From Emticicia sp. CRIBPO (lineage in GTDB: Bacteria; Bacteroidota; Bacteroidia; Cytophagales; Spirosomataceae): DNA of 64,000 nt. Positions 1 to 7,443 of this stretch are shown piece after piece (position 1 is the stretch's first letter; the number at the start of each line of letters is the position of its first letter). The notes under the pieces were generated by a model. The model ran no database searches, had not been told where the DNA came from, and saw only the letters and a program-made list of their open reading frames with translations. The DNA lies in the NCBI RefSeq assembly GCF_009905725.1, contig NZ_JAAAKV010000017.1:33326-97325 (forward strand), written 5' to 3'. Made by a program: the position numbers and the translations under genes.

Positions 1-1182
1 GGTCGTGTAGGCAATGGTAACCTGAGCGATGCCTTCAGTTCTCTGGAACTTTACAGCGGTTCATTGTATGGCAGTGTGCCCACCTGGTCTATTTCGCAGG
101 CAGGAAACCCGAACCTGGGCTGGGAAACCAGTAATCAGACCAACATCGGGGCTGACCTGGGACTGCTCAACGACAGGATACAGCTGGAGTTTACGTATTT
201 TGACAACAACGTGGACGGTCTGATCCTGAGTGCCCCGCAGGCAGTTTCAAAAGGTATCCCGGGTAATGCCATTTTAGGAAACGTCGGTTCCATGTACAAC
301 AGGGGTATTGAATTAGGTATCAATGCGACCGTGCTCCGCAAAGGTGATTTCTCCTGGAAAACCTCTTTCAACATCACCAGGCTTAATAACAAAGTCACTG
401 CCCTGGCTGAGGGTAACACGGACATTATCGGCACCACCCACGTGGCTTACGAAACCACGAACATCACCCGTGTCGGCTATTCTGTAGGAAGTATCTACGG
501 TGCTAAGACAGACGGTGTGAACCCGGACAACGGCCGCAGGATATTCATCAACGGACAAGGTAAGAAAGTGCAGTTCAGCCAGGTGGTAGCTCCCGGAGAA
601 AGCCAGTGGACTTACCTCGACGGCACCAAAGCCCCGGCCATTACAGGATCGGATTATTACCTGATAGGAAATGCCCTGCCAACCTGGTATGGCGGATTTG
701 CGAACAATTTCAAGTACCGGGATTTTGACCTGGGTGTCAACTTCACGTTCTCAGGCGGTAATGTGGTCATGAACGGGACAAGGGCCACCTTACTGGATCA
801 GAGGGCTTACAATAATTCGACCGAAATCCTGAACCGCTGGCAAAAGCCGGGTGATATCACGGATATTCCACGCCTGGTTTATAATGACCAGCTTTCAAGC
901 GGTTCATCGTTTCCGGTATCTACCAATGCCGAAAAAGGTGATTTCCTGAGACTTCAGAATGCCTCATTCGGATATCAGTTGCCCAAGTCGCTGTTTACCA
1001 GGATCGGCATTGCTTCTGCGAGGGTCTATCTGCAGGGTTCCAACTTACTGTTGCTGACCAAATACACAGGTACTGATCCTGAATCGTCTGTGAATGGTAA
1101 TTCCAATACCACGCCGGGTGTGGAGAAAAACTCGGTGGGACAGGCAAGAACATTCACGCTGGGTCTCAACCTCGGTTTCTAA
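1..1182 (+). CDS. SusC/RagA-type TonB-dependent transporter, 3' part
   Basis: This is the C-terminal 393 residues of an outer-membrane TonB-dependent transporter; the frame is open from the first base and the gene starts left of the window. The visible part is all beta-barrel strand sequence with alternating aromatic residues, and it ends in a terminal phenylalanine (LGLNLGF), the usual outer-membrane assembly signal. A SusD-like gene follows 41 bp downstream, which is the diagnostic pairing for SusC proteins: SusC forms the channel and SusD the surface lid. The substrate cannot be read from this fragment. The plug and any N-terminal carboxypeptidase-like domain are outside the window. Confidence 0.93.
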   Translation, partial: GRVGNGNLSDAFSSLELYSGSLYGSVPTWSISQAGNPNLGWETSNQTNIGADLGLLNDRIQLEFTYFDNNVDGLILSAPQAVSKGIPGNAILGNVGSMYNRGIELGINATVLRKGDFSWKTSFNITRLNNKVTALAEGNTDIIGTTHVAYETTNITRVGYSVGSIYGAKTDGVNPDNGRRIFINGQGKKVQFSQVVAPGESQWTYLDGTKAPAITGSDYYLIGNALPTWYGGFANNFKYRDFDLGVNFTFSGGNVVMNGTRATLLDQRAYNNSTEILNRWQKPGDITDIPRLVYNDQLSSGSSFPVSTNAEKGDFLRLQNASFGYQLPKSLFTRIGIASARVYLQGSNLLLLTKYTGTDPESSVNGNSNTTPGVEKNSVGQARTFTLGLNLGF

Positions 1183-1223
1183 ACCATCCGTCCAAAGCTT
1201 CAAAAAATAAAACATCAAAGGAA

Positions 1224-2681
1224 ATGAAACGAACAATCAAACATAAATCGATTTTAAAGCTCAGCGGATTTCTGGGTCTTTTTCTTATTGGAACTACCGC
1301 CTGCAACGAAGCCAAATACCTGAACCCTACCCCGGAAACTTCCATCAGCGGAGCCAATGTAACGGCCAGTCCGGAAAGAATCCTGGGGCTTGTGAACGGG
1401 ATATACAGGTCATTGAAAAACGGCAACTTTTATGGTGGCAATTACTACACCTACACCGAAGCCCGCGGAGAGGAATTCATCAACCGGACCAGCAATACTT
1501 TCACGGCTTTTGAAGCGTGGAGCCAGACGTTAAATTCCGGATCGAACTTTGTCGCAGGTTTCTGGGCCGCAGGCTATGCGACCATCAACAATGCCAACAT
1601 CCTGATCAAAGGACTGACGGACAACCCGAATGTGGTAAGTCCGGCACTGACCAAACAGTACATAGCCGAAGCCAAGTTTGCCCGTGCTCTGAGTTATTTC
1701 AGCCTGGTGACCTTGTATGCACGCCCTTATAACGAAAATAAAGGTACTTCTCCCGGATTACCTTTGAGACTGCTGGCTGAAACCGGCACTGCCAACAACG
1801 CCCTGAAACGCAGTTCTGTAGCCGAAATTTATGCCCAGATCATCAAAGACCTGGATGAGGCTGAAGCCGACCTTCCGCTGAACCATGCGACTGCTTTGCT
1901 CAATACGACCAGGGCTCACCGCAATTCTGCGATTGCCCTGAAAACCAGGGTTTACCTGAACTCAGGCAACTACGCCAAGGTGATCGAAGAAGCGAAGAAG
2001 ATTGTTTCAACCCAGGCTCCGTATGCAGCATCGACAGGGGTAAATCATAAACTGCAGAATATCATTGAAATATTCACGACCAATTACACCAGCACAGAAT
2101 CGATCCTGTCGGCCCCGATGACGGAGCTGGACAATGTAACGGGACAAACTTCTTTCCCTTATGTGTTCAACGCCAATGCGGAATACAACCTGAACCCGGC
2201 GGGCATCTGGGGAGATACGGAATGGAAGAGTACCGACCTGAGGAGAACTTTCTCAAGAACAGCCTCTGGTGTACAGTTCCTGACCAAATACAACAAGCCG
2301 TCGCCGTTCCTTGACTATATGCCGATCATCAGGTACTCAGAAGTGTTGCTGAATTATGCTGAAGCTGCTGCCCGCACGGGAGACCTGAGCAAATCTGCAG
2401 ACCTGCTGAAAGCCGTCAGAAACCGTTCGGATGCATCTTATGTATTCCCGGATAAAGATGTGTCGACGCAAACGGCTTTGGTCAATACAATCCTGAAAGA
2501 AAGGAGAATCGAATTGCTTGGAGAAGGATTCAGGTCCAACGACCTGCTGCGTAACCTTCTGCCTTTACCGGCCAAATCAAGCAACGCTTTGTCGGCTCCT
2601 GCGGTGAATCCTGCTGATCCGAATTACATTTTCCCTTTACCGAACACGGAAATCACAAGTAATAAATCATTGCTGGAATAA
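1224..2681 (+). CDS. SusD/RagB-family substrate-binding lipoprotein
   Basis: A 485-residue surface lipoprotein that would cap the SusC channel and bind its ligand. The N-terminus has basic residues, a hydrophobic stretch and a lipobox ending at Cys27 (GTTAC). The body is alpha-helical in the SusD style, with a TPR-like segment around residues 130-210. The typical C-terminal signature KERRIELLGEGFRSNDLLR is present, followed by FPLPNTEI near the end. Length is normal for the family. It follows susC by 41 bp and precedes the TPR gene by 52 bp. The ligand is not inferable from the family alone. Confidence 0.93.
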   Translation: MKRTIKHKSILKLSGFLGLFLIGTTACNEAKYLNPTPETSISGANVTASPERILGLVNGIYRSLKNGNFYGGNYYTYTEARGEEFINRTSNTFTAFEAWSQTLNSGSNFVAGFWAAGYATINNANILIKGLTDNPNVVSPALTKQYIAEAKFARALSYFSLVTLYARPYNENKGTSPGLPLRLLAETGTANNALKRSSVAEIYAQIIKDLDEAEADLPLNHATALLNTTRAHRNSAIALKTRVYLNSGNYAKVIEEAKKIVSTQAPYAASTGVNHKLQNIIEIFTTNYTSTESILSAPMTELDNVTGQTSFPYVFNANAEYNLNPAGIWGDTEWKSTDLRRTFSRTASGVQFLTKYNKPSPFLDYMPIIRYSEVLLNYAEAAARTGDLSKSADLLKAVRNRSDASYVFPDKDVSTQTALVNTILKERRIELLGEGFRSNDLLRNLLPLPAKSSNALSAPAVNPADPNYIFPLPNTEITSNKSLLE

Positions 2682-2690
2682 TCAAGTCCC

Positions 2691-2715
2691 GCCACAGGAG
2701 GAGACCTCCCGTGGC
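2691..2715 (+). terminator. Hairpin between susD and the TPR gene
   Basis: Arms GCCACAGGAGG and CCTCCCGTGGC pair with one mismatch around an AGA loop. No uridine run follows, so it is more likely an RNA-stabilising or attenuating hairpin than a full terminator. It could make susC-susD transcript more abundant than the downstream genes. Confidence 0.45.
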
Positions 2716-2733
2716 TTAAAAAATTTAAATCTG

Positions 2734-4470
2734 ATGAAAATCAAAACCCTTTTCATTTTACTGATTTCTTTCGGGCTGTATGCCCAGAGGGTAAGACAAG
2801 GCGAACACCAGCACAGTACAGAGCAAAACCAGGAGGCCCATGACGGTTTCAGTCACGACTCCCACAACCACCTGAATCATATCCTGGATTACCGCAAGGA
2901 AACCCCTTATGTCCCGAACCTGCCTGCTCCGCAGATATTGAAAGGTATCGGTGAAGCCGACTTTAAGATCACCACCCGGTCGGTAAAGACCCAGACCTTT
3001 TTTAACCAGGGCATAGCCTTGCTGCATGGTTTCTGGGACTTTGAAGCCTACAGGGCTTTTAAAGAAGCCATCAGGAATGATTCTGCAGCGATTATGCCTT
3101 ATTACGGACTGTACAGTGCCATCGGGGCGATTGAAGGAGATGAGTTTAAAAGCGATCAGAAACTGGCCGTACGCAAGCTGAAACAACTCTGGAAAGACGC
3201 CACAGAAAGAGAAAAACTCTACGCCGATGCTATCCTGGCCAGGGACTCCGACGAAGAAGGCGGAAAAGCAGCCTATCAGAAAAAACTGGAACTGATTGTC
3301 CACAAATACCCACAGGATGTAGACGCCAAATTGTTCCTGGCCTTAAGCAAAATGGGTGGCTATGATGCTAAAATGAACCCGAGAGACGGACAGATCTACG
3401 CAGAATACCTTTTGAAAGACCTCCTCCGCACCCACCCACAAAACGCCGGGGTGCATCACTACTGGATACACCTGAAAGAAAACTGCTGCCCGGAAGAAGC
3501 CCTGGAGAGTGCCGAATTCCTGCCTAAAATTGCGACAGGTTCAGGCCATCTGCTGCACATGCCCGGTCATGTGTATTATAAGCTGGGTGAATACAAAAAG
3601 GCTTATGATGCGTTTTCAGCTGCTTTGAAGTCTGATTCTTTATATATGAAACAACAGCGTATTCCGGAAGTGGATACCTGGAACTACATTCATAACATCA
3701 ATTATCTGCTGTCTAATTGTGCAGAGGACGGAAGATATGCCACAGCATTGTATTACGCTGAAAAGCTTCAGGACATGGAAGCTTCGAAAGAACGTAAAAG
3801 GAAATATGAGGGCCGTTTCTTTTACCAGGGGGTGATTGCCCCGGCTAAAATGGAATTGTGTTTCGGATTTTATCAGAAAGCGGCCGACCGCCTGGCTGCG
3901 ATCAAACTTGACAATGACAGCCTGTTTTCTGCCAAGGCCATCGCCTACAAAGAAGGTCTGTACTATTTCGCACTGGGCATGGAAGCCGTAAAAAACAACA
4001 AGATCAGTGAAGCCCGGCAATATGCCTACACCCTGGACGCTCTGCTCTGGAGAAACAGCAACCAGGAAAATGCCAAAGACGTGATTACCACCAAAAGGCT
4101 GAACGACCTCAATGTGGCCTCTCTTGAATTGCAGGGACTCATCAAAAGTGTTGAAAACAAGTATGATGAAGCCATTAAGCTGCTCAAAAAAGCAAAACAG
4201 AAAGAAGATGACCTGGGTTATAGCGAGCCTCCGTCCTATGCCAGACCTGTACTGATCAGCCTGGGTGAAACACATCTTAAAGCCGGCAAATTTGAGGAGG
4301 CGATTAAAGCTTATGAAGAACTGCTGAAAAGGCATCCCAACTCCGCCAATGCGGTCTGGGGGCTGTACAAAGTTTACAAAGCCAAAGGCGACGGGCACAA
4401 AGCACATGCCCTCAAAGATCAGCTGAATACCATAACCCAATACGGTGACAAGTCGCTGTACCCACTATAA
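2734..4470 (+). CDS. Exported TPR-repeat protein with His-rich N-terminus
   Basis: A 578-residue protein with a short signal peptide (MKIKTLFILLISFGLYAQ), then a histidine-rich stretch at about residues 25-50 (repeated H, HD and HNH), then a solenoid of tetratricopeptide-like helices to the end. Clear TPR units include GEYKKAYDAFSAALKSD and GKFEEAIKAYEELLKRHPN. No catalytic motif was seen. The pattern FNQGIALLHGFWDFEAYRAFKEA resembles a widespread group of exported TPR proteins in which each repeat carries conserved aromatics. It lies in the same run as susCD and the sulfite dehydrogenase genes, 28 bp before the DUF1684 gene. The His cluster could bind metal, but that is inference. Confidence 0.8.
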   Translation: MKIKTLFILLISFGLYAQRVRQGEHQHSTEQNQEAHDGFSHDSHNHLNHILDYRKETPYVPNLPAPQILKGIGEADFKITTRSVKTQTFFNQGIALLHGFWDFEAYRAFKEAIRNDSAAIMPYYGLYSAIGAIEGDEFKSDQKLAVRKLKQLWKDATEREKLYADAILARDSDEEGGKAAYQKKLELIVHKYPQDVDAKLFLALSKMGGYDAKMNPRDGQIYAEYLLKDLLRTHPQNAGVHHYWIHLKENCCPEEALESAEFLPKIATGSGHLLHMPGHVYYKLGEYKKAYDAFSAALKSDSLYMKQQRIPEVDTWNYIHNINYLLSNCAEDGRYATALYYAEKLQDMEASKERKRKYEGRFFYQGVIAPAKMELCFGFYQKAADRLAAIKLDNDSLFSAKAIAYKEGLYYFALGMEAVKNNKISEARQYAYTLDALLWRNSNQENAKDVITTKRLNDLNVASLELQGLIKSVENKYDEAIKLLKKAKQKEDDLGYSEPPSYARPVLISLGETHLKAGKFEEAIKAYEELLKRHPNSANAVWGLYKVYKAKGDGHKAHALKDQLNTITQYGDKSLYPL

Positions 4471-4498
4471 AATATTATTCATTTAAACATTTTACATC

Positions 4499-5368
4499 AT
4501 GAAAACCATCATGTCTTTATTAGTGATTTCTTTGTTTTTTACTGCTTTTACGGTTGATACGTATGAAGAGGAAATCAAAAACTGGAAAAATCAGAGAATT
4601 GAAAGCCTGAAAAGCGAAGAAGGCTGGCTTAACCTGGCCGGGTTGTTCTGGCTTGAAGAGGGCGAAAACACCATTGGTGGCGACAAGAAAAACAGCATCG
4701 TTTTTCCTGCGGACCACAGTGACGCGTTTCTGGGCAAAGTCATCCTGAAAAACGGCAAGGTTAGTTTTGAATCTTCCAAAAGCTCTGAAGTGCTGAAAGG
4801 CGATGAAAAGGTAAGCCAGGCAGAGGTGTTTCCTTATACCGGTAAACCGGTGGTCCTGAAACACAAAACGCTGAGATGGTTCATTATCCAGCGGGGCGAC
4901 AAATACGCTATCCGCCTGAGAGATCTTGAAGGGCCTTATCTCAAAGAATTCAAAGGTATTGAAAGCTTTCCGCTGGATCAGAACTGGAAAGTGAAGGCGA
5001 AGTTTGTCCCTACCCCAGGCAAAAAACTGAACATCACGGACATCACCGGCCGTACTTACGAACAGGAGTCGCCGGGTAAACTGGAGTTCAAAATCGATGG
5101 CAAAGAATACAGCCTTGAAGCGGTAGGTTCCAAAGAACGCCTGCATTTTGTTTTCGGTGACCTGACCAATAAGCATGACACTTATGGCGGCGGAAGGTTC
5201 CTGGACGCCAAAGGTCCTGATGCAGAAGGCTTCACCTATCTTGATTTTAATAAAGCTTATAACCCTCCGTGTGCGTTCACACCGTTTGCCACCTGCCCGC
5301 TTCCGACTAAGGAAAACAAGCTGGCAGTAGCGATCAGATCGGGCGAAAAATACCATGGGGATCACTGA
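4499..5368 (+). CDS. DUF1684 family protein
   Basis: A 289-residue protein with an N-terminal hydrophobic export segment. It shows the DUF1684 hallmarks: an N-terminal WLNLAGLFWL segment, the central FGDLTNKHDTYGGGRFLD region, and the near-terminal YNPPCAFTPFATCPLP motif with two conserved cysteines, followed by ENKLAVAIRSGEKYHG. The family is common in Bacteroidota and Actinobacteria, and its biochemical role is not established. The start lies 28 bp after the TPR gene and the stop 12 bp before the cytochrome gene, so it very likely shares their transcript. Confidence 0.85.
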   Translation: MKTIMSLLVISLFFTAFTVDTYEEEIKNWKNQRIESLKSEEGWLNLAGLFWLEEGENTIGGDKKNSIVFPADHSDAFLGKVILKNGKVSFESSKSSEVLKGDEKVSQAEVFPYTGKPVVLKHKTLRWFIIQRGDKYAIRLRDLEGPYLKEFKGIESFPLDQNWKVKAKFVPTPGKKLNITDITGRTYEQESPGKLEFKIDGKEYSLEAVGSKERLHFVFGDLTNKHDTYGGGRFLDAKGPDAEGFTYLDFNKAYNPPCAFTPFATCPLPTKENKLAVAIRSGEKYHGDH

Positions 5369-5380
5369 TCAATTTTAAAA

Positions 5381-5974
5381 ATGAAGAATAAACTGATTCT
5401 CCCTTTGGCCGGCTTGTCCTGGTTGCTGATCTCGGCTTTTGCCCAATCAGACGCAGTGGTCATTTCTGATACAGTTATGGCTGAAAACTATGATACTATT
5501 CCCAAAAGCTTCGGACTGGGCAGGATAGCCACACAGGCTGAAATAGACAGTGTGGACATCGACGTCAGACCGGACGGGAAAGGATTGCCGGCAGGCAACG
5601 GATTAGCAGCCAGAGGGAAACTCATCTTTGAAAACAAATGTGCGGCCTGCCATGGACAGGGAGGAATCGGCGGACCAAACGGCTCGCTGGTGACAACCAA
5701 AGCCCAGGAAGGAAAAAGGAAAGAAAAAACGATCGGTAACTACTGGCCTTATGCCACCACGGTGTTTGATTACATCCGCCGGGCGATGCCTTTTAATGCA
5801 CCGGGCTCACTCAGCAATGAGGAAGTATATCACCTGACGGCCTACCTGCTGGCCGCCAATCAGATTATTGAAGAAAAAACGGTGATCAATGCCAGGACAT
5901 TGCCAAAGGTGGTGATGCCTGCTCATCATTTATTTGTTCCCGATGACAGAAAAGGAGGACCAGAAATAAAATAA
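5381..5974 (+). CDS. c-type cytochrome subunit of sulfite dehydrogenase (SorB/SoxD-like)
   Basis: A 197-residue exported monohaem cytochrome c. A signal peptide ends near FAQ (residue 22). The haem-binding motif CAACH is at residues 87-91. The segment SFGLGRIATQAEIDSVDIDVRPDGKG is broken up but typical of the cytochromes that accept electrons from sulfite or sulfane dehydrogenases, as is YIRRAMPFNAPGSLSNEEVY downstream. It would take electrons from the molybdenum subunit encoded two bases downstream and pass them to the respiratory chain. Assignment as SorB-like rather than SoxD-like is uncertain; SoxD proteins are usually longer and dihaem. Confidence 0.85.
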   Translation: MKNKLILPLAGLSWLLISAFAQSDAVVISDTVMAENYDTIPKSFGLGRIATQAEIDSVDIDVRPDGKGLPAGNGLAARGKLIFENKCAACHGQGGIGGPNGSLVTTKAQEGKRKEKTIGNYWPYATTVFDYIRRAMPFNAPGSLSNEEVYHLTAYLLAANQIIEEKTVINARTLPKVVMPAHHLFVPDDRKGGPEIK

Positions 5975-5976
5975 GC

Positions 5977-7191
5977 ATGGACAAAATACTCGAAGTCATT
6001 CAGAAAATACCTCAGAAGATCTCAAGACGCGGCTTGCTGAGCGGAGCCGCAGCTGTTGTTATTGCCCAAACGGCCAAAGGACAGATCATACAGAAAGCTG
6101 TGGAAGATCCCACCAAAAGTTTCGGGACAGCCGCCGGAGAGGTCGGGACCAGGTCGCCTTTTGTGAAATCGGTCAAGAAGTTTTCGGACATCTCTTCCAG
6201 ATCACCGCTGCAGGATTTTTACGGGATGATCACCCCCTCAGACCTTCATTTTGAGAGGCATCATGCGGGTGTTCCGGCCATTGACCCTGAAAAACATGAA
6301 CTGCTGATCCATGGCCTGGTAGACAAACCCCTGATATTTAAGTTGTCCGACCTAAAGCGTTTCCCGTCGGTTTCCAGGATTGCTTTCCTCGAATGCTCCG
6401 GCAATTTCAGGTCGGGAAAAGATACACTGACTCCGCAGGAAATCTGCGGTCTGACGAGCCAGAGTGAATGGACAGGGGTTAAACTGTCCACTATTTTCAG
6501 GGAAGTGGGTGTCAAACCCAATGCCACCTGGTTTCTGGCAGAAGGCAGCGATGCAGCTGTGATGACCCGCAGCATTCCCGTCAAAAAAGGATGGGATGAT
6601 GCCATACTGGCTTATGCCCAGAACGGTGAACCGCTTCGCCCGGAACAGGGATATCCAGTCAGGTTGTTTCTGCCCGGCTGGGAAGGTAACACGAGCGTGA
6701 AGTGGCTGAGAAGAATAGAACTTTCAGACGAACCCTACATGACCCGCGAAGAGACCTCCAAGTATACTGAAGGCATTAAAGACGGCAAAATAAGGATGTT
6801 CAGCTATGACATGGATGCCCGGTCAATCATCACTTATCCTTCTTATCCTCAGAGGGTTGAAAAAGGATGGATAGAGATCAAAGGACTGGCGTGGTCAGGA
6901 AGAGGCAAGGTAGTAAAAGTAGAAGTGAGCACAGACGCCGGTAAAAACTGGCACCTGGCCGAACTCCAGGACCCGGTGCTAGACAAAGCCCATGTGCGGT
7001 TCAGGCATCTGTGGCAATGGAAAGGTGAAGAAACGGAAATCCTGAGCAGGGTGAGTGACGAAACGGGTTATACCCAGCCTACCTTAAAGCAGCTGGTGGA
7101 AGCCCGTGGCAGTGAAATGGGCGGCTATCACATGAATCCCATTACAGCATGGCAGATCAGAAAAGACGGAGGGGTGTTTTTTAAGCCATGA
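5977..7191 (+). CDS. Molybdenum-dependent sulfite dehydrogenase, SoxC/SorA type
   Basis: A 404-residue member of the sulfite oxidase family, predicted to oxidise sulfite (or a related sulfur species) to sulfate in the periplasm. Ser-Arg-Arg at residues 16-18 followed by a hydrophobic stretch fits a Tat signal, as expected for a cofactor-loaded enzyme. The molybdenum-ligating cysteine is in FLECSGN (Cys140). The Oxidored_molyb domain is followed by the C-terminal Mo-co dimerisation domain (about residues 270-395, with VEVSTDAGKNWHLAEL). The start is two bases after the cytochrome stop, so the two subunits are co-translated. A specific symbol (soxC or sorA) cannot be chosen safely. Confidence 0.9.
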   Translation: MDKILEVIQKIPQKISRRGLLSGAAAVVIAQTAKGQIIQKAVEDPTKSFGTAAGEVGTRSPFVKSVKKFSDISSRSPLQDFYGMITPSDLHFERHHAGVPAIDPEKHELLIHGLVDKPLIFKLSDLKRFPSVSRIAFLECSGNFRSGKDTLTPQEICGLTSQSEWTGVKLSTIFREVGVKPNATWFLAEGSDAAVMTRSIPVKKGWDDAILAYAQNGEPLRPEQGYPVRLFLPGWEGNTSVKWLRRIELSDEPYMTREETSKYTEGIKDGKIRMFSYDMDARSIITYPSYPQRVEKGWIEIKGLAWSGRGKVVKVEVSTDAGKNWHLAELQDPVLDKAHVRFRHLWQWKGEETEILSRVSDETGYTQPTLKQLVEARGSEMGGYHMNPITAWQIRKDGGVFFKP

Positions 7192-7205
7192 TAAGGAAAA
7201 AGCCC

Positions 7206-7300
7206 GCCCGGCGTGACCGTCAGGTCGGACGGGGAGAAGGACCGTCCGGCATGATGGTCAGATCGGACGGGACAAAGCCTGTCCGGCATGACAGGCATCC
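7206..7300 (+). repeat. REP-like GC-rich repeat, about 2.5 units of 37-38 bp
   Basis: Three related blocks begin GCCCGGCGTGA (7206), GTCCGGCATGA (7244) and GTCCGGCATGA (7281). Inside a block, CCGTCCG and CGGACGG can pair, so each unit can fold as a hairpin. The block lies just after the sulfite dehydrogenase stop and is more GC-rich than its surroundings. It resembles repetitive extragenic palindromes; whether it recurs elsewhere in the genome cannot be seen here. Confidence 0.6.
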
Positions 7301-7372
7301 ATAATTAAAGATACGATCAAAGGGTTGATTTGTTAACAGAAATGCTTTATCCGCAAAGCTGAAAGCTGTGAA

Positions 7373-7408
7373 AAGCCGGACAGAAATGTCCGGCTTCATG
7401 GTTTTTTT
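7373..7408. terminator. Intrinsic terminator between convergent genes
   Basis: AAGCCGGACA, loop GAAA, TGTCCGGCTT form a perfect ten-base stem, followed on + by a run of seven T. The opposite strand also ends in a short T run. It separates the + sulfite dehydrogenase gene from the - cytochrome gene and could serve both. Confidence 0.75.
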
Positions 7409-7443
7409 CTTGTTCCTGATTTAAAATGATCCAGGAACAGTTA

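Noticed and set aside
4520..5365. Long - strand frame opposite the DUF1684 gene
   Set aside because: It mirrors the real gene's codons, has no recognisable domain or signal, and would be antisense to a well-supported gene.
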